A stretch of DNA of 64,000 bases from Xylogone sp. PMI_703 (lineage: Eukaryota; Ascomycota; Leotiomycetes): assembly GCA_021399445.1 (NCBI GenBank), contig JAJTUQ010000001.1, positions 3,596,001-3,660,000 on the forward strand, read 5' to 3'. Under the pieces are notes generated by a model. The model was not told where the DNA came from, did not search any database, and worked only from the letters and a program-made list of their open reading frames with translations. Shown piece by piece: positions 45,922 through 56,384 of the stretch. The position numbers and the translations under genes are program-made. Each line of letters opens with the position of its first letter. Within the stretch, counting starts at the first letter, position 1.

Positions 45922-47685
45922 ATGTCATTCACGGATGAGCAAGCTGAGAAGAAGGTGAATGCTGCTGCGATCGAAGAGAAGCATCTCTCCGGAGATGGAG
46001 CTTCGAGGGATCAAGACCTATACACGCCAGGTACTGCTGCCGAAAAGCGACTGGTCTGGAAATGCGACTTTTTCAATCCTTCCCGTCCTCTTCGTCATGT
46101 ATGCTCTTGCATTCCTCGACAGAATCAACATCGGGAACGCAAAGATCCAAGGCCTCCAGAAAGAATTGCAGCTCAATGGCTCGCAGTACAATGTTGCACT
46201 CCTTATTTTCTTTGTTCCGTATATAACACTGGAGGTATGTTTAATTTCCCGTGCTGAGTCAATGGAGCTGGTTTGATTAACCAACTATATTGATCAAGGT
46301 TCCGAGTAATATTATTCTGCGAAAAGTTGCACCAAGCACATGGCTGAGCGCATTGATCTTCTTTTGGGGTAATATCTTGTCTAAGGTCATTCAAATCACC
46401 TCACTTAACTAACACTATTCCCAGGTGTGGCTGCTATGTGCCAAGGCGTAGTCAATAACTATGGTGGATTAGTAGCTTGCAGATTCTTCATGGGGGTTTT
46501 CGAATCTGGAGTCTTCCCTGGCAGCGCCTACCTCATCAGCATGTATTACCAAAGACACGAGCTTCAGAAGCGGTGGACTTTTTTCTTTAGCTCGGGCTTA
46601 ATTGCTGGAGCATTCGGCGGTCTTCTCGCATTTGCGCTCGTAAAAATGGATGGGCTTGGTGGTTATTTCGGATGGCGATGGTAAACAACGATTCCTTCAT
46701 ATGCTTCTGCTCGCTGGATCTCATCTCTAATTGCCTGCATTAATAGGCTATTTATAATCGAAGGGCTTGCAACAATCGTCTGGTCTGTTGTCGCAAAATT
46801 TGCCATTATAGACTGGCCTGAAAATGCTAAGTTCCTCAATGAGAAGGAAAAACAGCTTCTCATCCAGCGACTCGCACATGATGGTGCTAGTGGCATTGCC
46901 CGTATGGATCGTCTTGATAGACCAGCAGTTTTCCGTATACTTCGAGATTGGAAGATATGGGTTGCGTATGTTGAATAGGTGACTCTTAGGGAAATTTTGG
47001 TCCAAAGCTAATCCGAGTAAATAGAAGCGTTATGTATATGAGCATCACGGTTTCTGGTTATTCCACCTCTTTCTTTATTCCGACAATCCTAAATGAGTTT
47101 GGGTATTCACCCGGAGAAGCACAACTCCATACTATCCCAATCTATCTTGTTTGCACCGTAGTTACTTTAATCGCTGCTTGGGCATCCGATCATTTTCGTC
47201 ACCGTTATACATTCACTATGGCTGGCATCCTGCTCGCCACGGTAGGATACATTATGCTGCTCTGTCAAGGTCCACCAACAGGCCACGGTGCACTCCCAGT
47301 TGGAGTCCGATACCTGGCGGTATTCTTTGTAAATACTGGTATCTACATCACGCAACCAATTGCTATCGTGTGGTTGGTAAATAATATGGGTGGACACTAC
47401 AAGCGCTCGTTTGGTGCTGCAATACAAATCGGACTCGGCAACGCCGGGGGCATAATTGGCTCAAATATATACTTAAATCAAGAAGCTCCAAGATATCATA
47501 CCGGTTACGGTACAGCATTGGGGATGTTGTGGCTCTCTGGGCTTATGTGCACTGTGTTTTATTTCGGACTTATGCAGGAGAATAGGAAGAGGGATAGAGG
47601 AGAACGAGATTATCGGTTGAATTCACCGCATGAAGAGCTAAATAACTTAGGAGATGATCACCCTGAGTTTAGATTTAGTCCATAG
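45922..47685 (+). CDS. MFS transporter, anion:cation symporter (TNA1/DAL5-like), frameshifted
   Basis: Plasma-membrane uptake of a small organic anion; TNA1/DAL5 relatives carry nicotinate, allantoate and similar. Start MSFTDEQAEKKVNAAA. Family blocks: FVMYALAFLDRINIGNAKIQGL, LLIFFVPYITLEVPSNIIL, GGLVACRFFMGVFESGVFPG, WRWLFIIEG, YSTSFFIPTILNEFGYSP, NNMGGHYKRSFGAAIQIGLGNAGGIIGSNIY. Five introns are normal. The frame breaks once: LVWKCDF ends in one frame and SILPVLFVMYALAF starts in the next, at a run of five T (46069-46073), where four would restore continuity. So it is either a recent null allele or a homopolymer error. Otherwise about 490 residues. The regulator on the other strand, 143 bases downstream, also has a one-base insertion. 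Confidence 0.8.
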
Positions 47686-47828
47686 TAATGCTTCTATTTG
47701 AGAAAACATTAGCAAGTCCCTTGCGCATAAATCATGAATCCGATTCAATCCTTTACAGTAGCTTCAATATGTACAAAATTATTATATTTCATTAAGTTTA
47801 CCATTACACATTGATAATAATTTAAGAC

Positions 47829-49992
47829 TTAATAGTTCCGAAGCTCATGAACTTGTAGGCCGGGAGAGCCCATCCCAGCATCAATATTATTCGGAAAACA
47901 GAGTGGCTCAAATCCACCTATAAGTGGAAACATGTTGTCGGGGTTTTGGAATTGACCACTGTTTATCCGATCTTGACCATTCTGAACTGAGAAATTCATA
48001 AAATTGGCATCTTGTAACGTCTCTGGTGGCGACACAGACGTCGATATAGTTATTTCTACCCGGCTTCTATGAAGTGCTATCATATAGGAAGTTCTGACCA
48101 CTTCCCATCTTTTGAGCAGACAATCATACCAGTTTTGTTGTTCCCCAGCTGGAGAGATAGAGGAAGATAGTTCTTTGACGAGCATAGAGGCGGAATCTAG
48201 ATACATTTCCAATTTGATGATCGACCGGGCGGTGCCAAGATTCCAAGCTAAACCCTGCGACACGAGTGAAATATTTGCTGCAAGCAGTATAGAATAGTTG
48301 AACAATGACCAGTGCACAGCAGGCAAGTGTGCCAATTTGCCGAGAGGGATTGCCAGGAACATATCGAGGTAGCTTTTTGTGCTCATGAGGGCATCGAGAA
48401 GGATCTTGACACGTGGGATTGATAAACTTCCGGTTCGGGAAACGCCTTGCAATCCAATTTCACGTGCTAAGGCCTCAAATACCGGAGTCCATAACTGTTG
48501 GCATGCTGTATAGTGATTAATAAAAGCGATAGACAGAGTGAAATATATAACAGGATGCTTACGATCTCTGGCCAGTGCAGGAGGGGCGCGGAGCTGCCAT
48601 TCATGAACTCTTAACAGACATACGTTGAGATAAACTTGCAACTGCCCATCACTCATGCTTTGGAGTTCGTCTGTCTCAGCATAGTTGAACAGAGAATAAA
48701 CTCTTTGAGCTTCACGTGTAAGTTCTAGTGAATAGATGAAGAAGGCATCACTCTCGAATTCACTTCTCGACTGAAGTGAACGGGCACAGCTGTACAGGTA
48801 TTCACTGTAAGATAAGAGACATGTCTTCCGTGTCAAGATCGAGTACCTGTAGCCATTCATAAGTATGGACATTCAAATTACTAAGAGCAAAAATCCATAC
48901 CATGTTGATATCCAGTAGCAACCAAGGTATGCACGTTGAATATCGTAGTTCCAAAAATCTTCGTTTATTGGAACCAGTCCAGTCGGTATAACTGAAACGT
49001 TCTCTATATTCATTCTTTGATGCTGCCCCTTCCCAGGCCGCCTCGTAATACCCATATCAGTTGCAAGAGTTATAGCGATTGAAGAAAGACGGTAATTTTG
49101 CATCTTTGGGGTAAAATGTAGGTGTGCCCTAAAATAAATGCAAATGTTAGTCCGGCTGAGCAAGATCGCGTATAGCTCAAGTCATTGAAAACTTACCATG
49201 CAAGATATATCATCAAGCCTTGAAGGAGATCCAGGTCTTTGCGGCCCTCTAATGGTCACTCTGGAACTTAGTAAGCTAAGGTAGATGTTGTTCAGAATTT
49301 CATGCTGCCTTCCATCCTTCCAAGCTGCTGTCGCCAAGATGCTCAACAGAAGCATCGGACGGTCTTGTCGGAGATCTGATAAGGTACAAGTCTCGGGAAG
49401 AACTACGTATGGAAAGCTAGGGGCTAGCTCATCCTTGTAGACTCTAAGCAACGCCTCTGCTTCTTCGGTGTCGACGATGTTACTACTAATAACATCTGGA
49501 TCGGGTGGAATAAAAGAGGACGTACGTGGCGAGTATGATCCGGCGGCCTCGGTGGTTGCTGAACTGGTTGGTCCAGTGCTGGAAGCCACAGCTTCTAGTT
49601 TAGATAGAACCTTGTCAACATGTCTTTCTAGCTGTTCGATTCTTTGCTCATAGACTACTCTACTCATTAGCCTGACTTCATCGCTTCAATGCATAAACCT
49701 AGGAGAGTTTCAGCTTACCATCCGTCGTTCCATTGGATCCATTATTTCTCCGTCCACGAGAGCGAAGCTCCGGGATTACACAGTCTATCTTCCTCAGCGT
49801 ACACCTATATAAAGACAGATCAGCCAATTTGAAGAGCAAAGATGACAGCAAGAATCCCCAGTTGTCTGGTTCCATATTCTCCAATTACCTTCGACAGACC
49901 CAGGGCGGTCCACTACTCATCAAGCACCGGATCTTTTTCTCTCTACATGCTATACATGCTCGAGTTGTCAGAGCTACACCCTCGGGGGACAT
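47829..49992 (-). CDS. Zn2Cys6 transcription factor, one-base frameshift
   Basis: The start ATG gives MSPEGVALTTR, then a binuclear cluster split by an intron: CIACREKKIRC, CRR|C, TLRKIDC. A coiled-coil linker (VYEQRIEQLERHVDKVLSKLEAV) follows. Next come the fungal_trans-type blocks ILATAAWKDGRQHEILNNIY, LLQGLMIYLAW|AHLHFTPKM, SSIAITLATDMGITRRPG, QRAYLGCYWIST, and SYSEYLYSCARSL. The frame breaks between RVTIRG and RKDLDLLQGLMIYLAW at a three-base G run (49245-49247 on the plus strand as CCC); two G would restore it. All other junctions can be spliced in frame. About 640 residues if restored. It is the probable regulator of the adjacent transporter, and both are interrupted. Confidence 0.8.
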
Positions 49993-51055
49993 TTTGGTGC
50001 CGAGCGGGATAGGTCTGGGCAATACCGAGATGCCGCGAGTAGTAGCTGTTAATGATAAAGGTACCAAAAATAATGCAGCCCCAAATTTACGTAGTAGCAC
50101 AACTCCGAACCCGCATACAAAGTCTCGGTGGTTTGTCAGACGAGGGCGAGCTGGTAGATATTATATGCGGCATAACTTGAAGTATTCGGTCGCTCGGAAT
50201 TCGGAGCACCGCGCGCCAAGCCAGATATTCGTTTCCGTTGAAGAAAATTGGAGTTGTGCAGAGTCATACCAAAAATTTGTGCTTGCTCATATCCGCGAGT
50301 GTTTATCTAGTTTAGAGTAAAGTTTTAACTATCTAAATTTCAACTACGATAGCATCTGATGAGATGGAATGCAATGCGGCTGCAGATTAATCTAGAGCTA
50401 TAGCTTATGTGCAGCAGAATACGGCATGATACGAATACGTGGACTGTTGCAGTACTGACTCCGTGGTTCCGGTCCGGTAGAATGGATCTGAGTGGAAGGT
50501 TCTGCGTTAACTAGATTCTATTCCTATTAGCTGCTGCCCCTGAAGTTGCCCATATTCAAGTTGAACTATAGTAAGGTGCATATCCCTCTAGACATGCGAA
50601 TCTGGATTAAGCTTAAAGGAATTGTGCCACTATTTCAATACTCTCTCACTCCCGGTACCCATTGGAGGCGATCACCCAAAACTCGTTGTATTTTCCAAGT
50701 ATATGCATGACTGTACCAACTATTGAACTACAAAGATATAAGAGCAAAATTTTTGCATTCTGATACTTATTCGATAAAGAAAGGTACATCTGCGTTAAAA
50801 ATTCCCCGGGTCACGGCACACCGGGGTCGGGGCACCGAACTTCTACTTACCGCAGTAGAGATATTCAGCGTCTCAATACGCACATACCGTTAGAAACTAG
50901 ATAAATCCTATGCATAAATTAGTAGCCAATTCAATATATAAGATCTCCTGTTTCCCAGCTGTTAGCTAAACGTCCTTTTATCGTATTGCCTAGCATAGAC
51001 GAGATGGCAGGATCAACCACCAGTCTACGTACTTTGACCGAATCTGGTACAAAAG
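49993..51055. other. Intergenic promoter region with GC-rich tandem motif
   Basis: 1.06 kb between the divergent regulator and MFS genes. At 50804-50836 a GC-rich island stands out in AT-rich DNA. It holds two similar units, CCGGGTCACGGCAC (50806-50819) and CCGGGGTCGGGGCAC (50821-50835), about 220 bases upstream of the MFS start. The rest shows no gene. Confidence 0.45.
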
Positions 51056-53020
51056 ATGACAAACCAAATCAAAAATTCCAAGAGTAATATACCATTATCT
51101 AACATGGATCTGAGCTCATTAATTACTGACATACAACCCAGCAGACCACAGGAATCCGCCGCGATTAAACCACCCCTAGAGAGTCCAAATAAATCTAGCT
51201 CTGTCTCAGAAGAGAATGAGAAGGATGAGATAGGGGAAGTAGCTGACCCAGAAGCAGACACGACGGTGTATGAACTGCGGCAAGTCGCAACTAGTGGAGG
51301 AGGCACTAAGTCCTACAAAATTGTAGTATTCACCCCAGGAGACCCGGGAGATCCAAAGAACTTTTCCAAGACGCGCAAATGGGTTATTACCATGACGCTT
51401 GGCTGGATCTGCTTTGCTGTTGCTTTTTCATCTGCCGTCATCACACCAGGTATTGGGGGTGTTGTTGAGAGATTCGACGTCTCTGAGGAGGTTGCGCTAT
51501 TGAGCGTGTCTTTATTTGTGATTGGCTTTGGAATTGGGCGTAAGTAACATTTTCATGTATCGCTTTCTCCTCCCCAGCTATGCTAACTCCTATAATAGCT
51601 CTAATCTTCAGTCCTATGTCAGAGCTCTATGGCCGATGGATTATCTATGTGACAACTTTTGGAATGGCGGTCATATTCACGATTCCCTGTGCCGTCGCTC
51701 AAAACATTCAGACACTGCTTGTTGGCAGAGCTATAGGTGGGATAGCGATCAGTGTTCCTGTAGCCAATGTATGAGTCCTATAAGACACTTAAATTCTCAA
51801 TATCATGGCAATATCCATTTAGTGACTGTAGATATCCAGATTGGTGGTAGCCTTGCAGACATATGGCGCGCAGAGGAGAGAGGCGTCCCCATGGCAGTTT
51901 TCAGTGCAGCCCCTTTCTTAGGCCCGGTTATGGGTAAGAAAGTTACTTCTACCAACCTATTTATTTTCGCCACTAACGTTATCGATCAGGCCCATTAATA
52001 GGTGGATTTACTTTCGATGCTCTGGGATGGCGGTGGTTGTACTATTTGCAAACCATCCTCTCGGGGTTTCTGTATATCTGCATGCTTCTCTTCGTTCCCG
52101 AGACCTATGGGCCCGTTATCCTCTCACGGAGAGCTAAAGCGCTTCGAAAGAAAACAGGCGACGACAGCTATGTTGCTGAGCATGACCTTAATCACATGGG
52201 TTTCAAGGATATAGCCACGGTTTACCTAGCACGTCCTTTGAGACTGCTATTCACGGAACCCATTGTTACTCTGCTCGCTCTCTATGCTGCTGTATTGTAT
52301 GGGCTGCTCTACATGATCTTTGTTGCGTAAGTACATTTCTGAATAGTCTTTTAAATTTTGAATACCACTAGAGCGCATATCATTAACTGATTGACACAGA
52401 TATCCCCTTGTGTTTGGAGAAGGCAAGGGCTATTCGCCCGGTATTACTGGATTAATGTTTCTTCCCATCACGGGAGGTATTATGATCGGAGTTTGTGCTG
52501 CCCCCCTTGTCAACAAGCATTACCTCTCTTTGCGAGCCAAGTACACAGGTTTACCTCCACCTGAGCTGAGATTGATCCCGATGATTTTCAGCTGCTGGAC
52601 AATACCCATTGCGATGTTCATCTTTGCTTGGACTTCTTACCCACGTCTCACTTGGGTTGGGCCTTGCCTCGCTGGATTTCCTATGGGGCTAGGCTTCGTC
52701 TTCATCTATAACTCCTTCAACAACTACATCGTGGATTCGTATCAGCATACTGCAGCTTCTGCATTGGCTGCGAAGACTCTAATCAGATCCCTCTGGGGCG
52801 CCGGCACAGTCCTCTTCACAAATCAGATGTAAGCTACCTTATATTCTCTGTACACAGATCCATTGACTAAGACCAACATACCAGGTATCATAATTTAGGC
52901 TATGAATGGGCTTCATCTTTGCTTGCATTCATCGCATTAGCATGTTGTTTGATTCCTCTGTTCTTCTACCGCTACGGAGCTGCAATTCGGAAATACTCCA
53001 AATATGCATATTCCGAATAA
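51056..53020 (+). CDS. MFS transporter, DHA1 family (multidrug/polyamine-like)
   Basis: Plasma-membrane proton antiporter-type carrier. About 100 hydrophilic residues ([17 protein letters not shown]) precede the DHA1 entry motif [19 protein letters not shown]. Then come [36 protein letters not shown], the motif [55 protein letters not shown], and [21 protein letters not shown]. It ends [18 protein letters not shown], as many fungal FLR1/TPO-like carriers do. Six exons; all junctions checked keep frame (for example G|PLIF, VAN|IGGS, M|GPLI, VA|YPLV, QM|YHNL). About 540 residues. Intact, unlike the neighbouring transporters. Substrate unknown. It is tail to tail with a sugar porter. Confidence 0.92.
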
Positions 53021-53319
53021 AGCTTCCTGACGTGTGTGGCTGGGGGTATGCCGGATGTGGCGCAGAGCCCCGAGCACGACAGGGGTGGATCGTAGACATA
53101 AGTGGTGGCTTATGCCTGGCATAAATACATTTGGAAAAATTGTGCTTAGAATACCTGTCACTATTAAGCTTGGGGCATGTCCACATGTGATGGAGGTAAC
53201 AGACCATTGGGTTTTAATAGTAATACATATTTGATAGCTATTTACCGTCATATATAGTAGATAACTAAATAAACACTCTATTCTTTGAGGTGTGTTATTG
53301 GATCACTATATGAACTACA

Positions 53320-55062
53320 TTATTTCTCGCTGGAGGCAGGCGGGGCGTCCTCGATCTCTGAGTGGTTTGACTGTAACTTATCACCTCCATGTAGCACACC
53401 ATCTACTTCTCTCCTAGGCATATTCCGCGCAATGCTAACAACCTGGAAGATATTCTTGCTATCTAGGAATATCTGATCAACTTCTTCCAGGTGACGACCA
53501 GCTGTCTCAGGGAAGAAGAAATATACACCTGAGGAAGTATTAGAGTAGTCTAAACTTGCTATGTTGAGAAAAGATAGAAAACTTACCAGGCAAAATCAAG
53601 AATAAGTTGATGCTAGCATAGATGATATAGTACTTGTAGCCCAATGTTGCGAAACCCACAGGCGTAATTTCAGCAACCAAGAAATTGAATATCCAAGCAC
53701 TGCCAGTAGAAATGGAAGTGATTGGAACACGAACACTAAGAGGTGAGATCTCGGCAGCGTAGAGGAACGTCAAACCCAGGAAGCCGGTTGGGAAGAAGAA
53801 AGAGAACATGAAGATGAAGACTGCTGCGGCAATAACACATGAATGGTTTTGGCCCTGTGATGATGTTCCTGCAATGATTGCCATACAAGCGCCCATACCG
53901 AATGCAGCAAACATCATCAACTTCCGTCTTCCCAATCGGTCAACAGTCAAGACGCCAATCGGTGAGCACAATGTTTGCCAGGTAAAGACGCAAGCGCCCA
54001 AGATACGCGCAATCTCTCCCGATAATCCCAGGTCCTGCTCGAAAATTGTAGCCTGATAGAACGCTAATGCGTTGATACCGCTCATCTGCTGGAACATTTG
54101 ACCCGCTGCGGCAAGACACGCCCGATGAAATAGGCGTTCCTCGCCGTTGCGGAAGATATCACGAAACTTGCCCTTACCCGTAATCAGCAGTGAAGACTCA
54201 ATTTCTGAGACATCTGCATCAATCTGCTCCGAGTTCTCTGGGATATCAGCTAATGCGGCAAGAACTTCACGAGCCTCAGCCACTCGGTTCATCTTGATAA
54301 GCCAACGGGGTGATTCAGGCATGTTGGGAACCATGGCGATGACGATCATTGACCACACGGAAGAGAGCGCCATGGGGAATCTCCATGTCACACTTCCGGT
54401 AGCATGAGACATGCCATAGTTAATCCAAGCAGCCGTTGCAAGGCCCATACTAATAAAAAGTCCCTCGAGAAGCACTGCCGAGCCTCGATGCCTTGCTCTG
54501 GAACACTCAGATTGCCAGTTGGGTGCCGTAGCGGTAAGGGACCCAAAGCCGAAACCCGAGACGAGTCGACCGACGATAAGCTGGGCGAGGGAGAAAGAGG
54601 TGGATTGAATTATTGCGCCGATGATATTGATAAAGGCTCCGAGCATAATTGTACGCTTCCGTCCAAGTCTATCACCAATCCAGATGCAGTTCAGAGCGCC
54701 GAAGAAACAGCCTAGGGTATATATCGCCACTACGGTACCCTGCATTTTATGATCAGCTTTAGTTTTGAGCAATACGTTTAGAACTGGGTGCCTTACTTGG
54801 ATTCTGGAATTGTGAGTCTTTTCAGAGCCTGTGGTCGTCAAGGTATTGATTCGCGGGAAAGTCTCTATCCATGATGGAAGGTTGAGCAATCCACCACAGA
54901 CAGCATTGTTGTATCCAAATCTAGTTTTCAATTAGTTTCTATCTTACAATAATCTGCTTCTCTGATGCATTAAACTTACAGAATGTAAGCGGGCATAATA
55001 ACAGCCCAGATCATGGCAGCGCTCAGCGCGTTGCCGCGTAGACCCAACAGGTAACGCGCCAT
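53320..55062 (-). CDS. MFS sugar porter (hexose/quinate-type transporter)
   Basis: Sugar uptake across the plasma membrane. Exon 1 encodes MARYLLGLRGNALSAAMIW; exon 2 resumes FGYNNAVCGGLLNLPSWIETFP. The sugar-porter signatures are GDRLGRKRTIMLGAF, LIVGRLVSGFGFGS, PESPRWLIKMNRVAEAREVL, FQQMSGINALAFYQATIFE, and VDRLGRRKLMMFAAFGMG. The last exon reads YFFFPETAGRHLEEVDQIF (the PETxGR motif). There are about 535 residues with 12 transmembrane spans. One long internal stretch (TTTGSEKTHNSRIQVRHPVLNVL) before MQGTVVAIYTLG probably contains an unspliced intron. C-terminal tail Ser/Pro-rich. Divergent from the Zn2Cys6 gene at 56385 across 1.3 kb. Sugar not deducible. Confidence 0.9.
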
Positions 55063-56384
55063 TCTGCCCACAGAGGCTGGCTCCTTTTCGTCTCGCTACT
55101 TAACAATAGTAGACTCCAGTGGAGGAGATTGGGTCGGCAATGAGATAAATGCAATACTCAAGCAGTAACATTGGCAGGGAGGTCACTCTTGAATTAATAT
55201 ATACGCTGATCATTCCTTCCCTTAGTCGGAAGAGCCGATTAAGGCATACGCGTGGAGAAGAAACATGGAGAGGTTGCAATTACCCCATACCCCGTATGAT
55301 TACCCATTCGCAAAATTGTTAGAGTCAGGAGCTCCAGAAAATATTCTGAATTACTTCCCGGGTGGAGAATGGCTGCTAGACTATGTTTAGCTTGTGGTCA
55401 GCGCCACCTCTTGTTGCCCCCTATTGGAATAAGTTGCGGCCTACCGGATTTAAGTCGCGGGTGTTTTCCACTCGTTCGGCAGTTCCGAGTAGGGCAACTG
55501 TCCTGTTTCATAATACACCGTCGAAACTGTGCGAGGCTTCATTAGCAATGGTGTTGGCGGCTCAGGATTATTAGCATTTCTAGGATAATTTCCGCATGGA
55601 GCTATACATTCTAAAAGGTGTGCGCAGAATATACGATAATATTTGTTGCTGAAAATCATTAACCTGGCGAAAGGAGAAACTACCCCTATCAGAAATCCCT
55701 GATGCACAATGCATATCAACACTTGTTGTTTGATAAGGTGAGGATGTTCAATCGATTCTTGTGCATAGTTGAGTAAGCTTGAACGCAATCGATCCGGCTT
55801 GGTCAGATCAGGAACTGGTTCCATTCTATTTAAAAATTGAACTGCAGAGAGTAACGTATAGTCAAATTTGGGCCATGCAATATTTTCTGGCCACATCAGG
55901 GCGTATATGTGCGTATCAGCTCACAGTCATGATGATATTGGACGATATGACCCGAGGAACACGCGGAAGGTCAAGACATTGCCACTCGTATTAATGCGCG
56001 GCACTTATCACTGAAGTCGTGGGCAGACGAGTACAGCTTCGCAATGTTATCCTCCTCTTAGATAATGACAGCTTTGAGCTGCTGCGATTTGCCCCCATTT
56101 TTGATACGGTCTGGGTCCGGTGTGGGTAAGCTTACAAGCCAAGCCTGGGAACAATTGTGGAGTCGATGCTTCTTTGGAAGAAAGAGCTTGTCTTCGGAAA
56201 AGCCGTCGGGAATGGAGTTGAATCTTCCCTTACCTCCATACATCTCGCTCAGTAGGAATACAATCAAGCCTCACCCTTCACCCCGATCGACTGCCCGCAG
56301 CTGTTTGTGGTACAGTAGCAGTAACCCTCAAGCTGCAGACGCGTTGGCCCTGCAAGTGACCTGTCATTAGGGGCTGCTGGGTTA
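55063..56384. other. Intergenic between divergent sugar porter and regulator
   Basis: 1.32 kb. A minus-strand open stretch at 55450-55896 encodes 148 residues (FDYTLLSAVQFLNRMEPVPD, NNPEPPTPLLMKPRTV). I find no family resemblance, and it may be chance or a short orphan gene. Otherwise this should be the promoter region of both flanking genes. Confidence 0.4.

Noticed and set aside
49182..49667. A stand-alone gene starting MSRVVYEQR
   Set aside because: It is an internal exon of the Zn2Cys6 gene; the apparent start lies inside the preceding intron, whose acceptor precedes VYEQR.
55450..55896. 148-codon minus-strand open stretch as a gene
   Set aside because: No family resemblance and no codon-level or context support; kept only as a note on the intergenic region.
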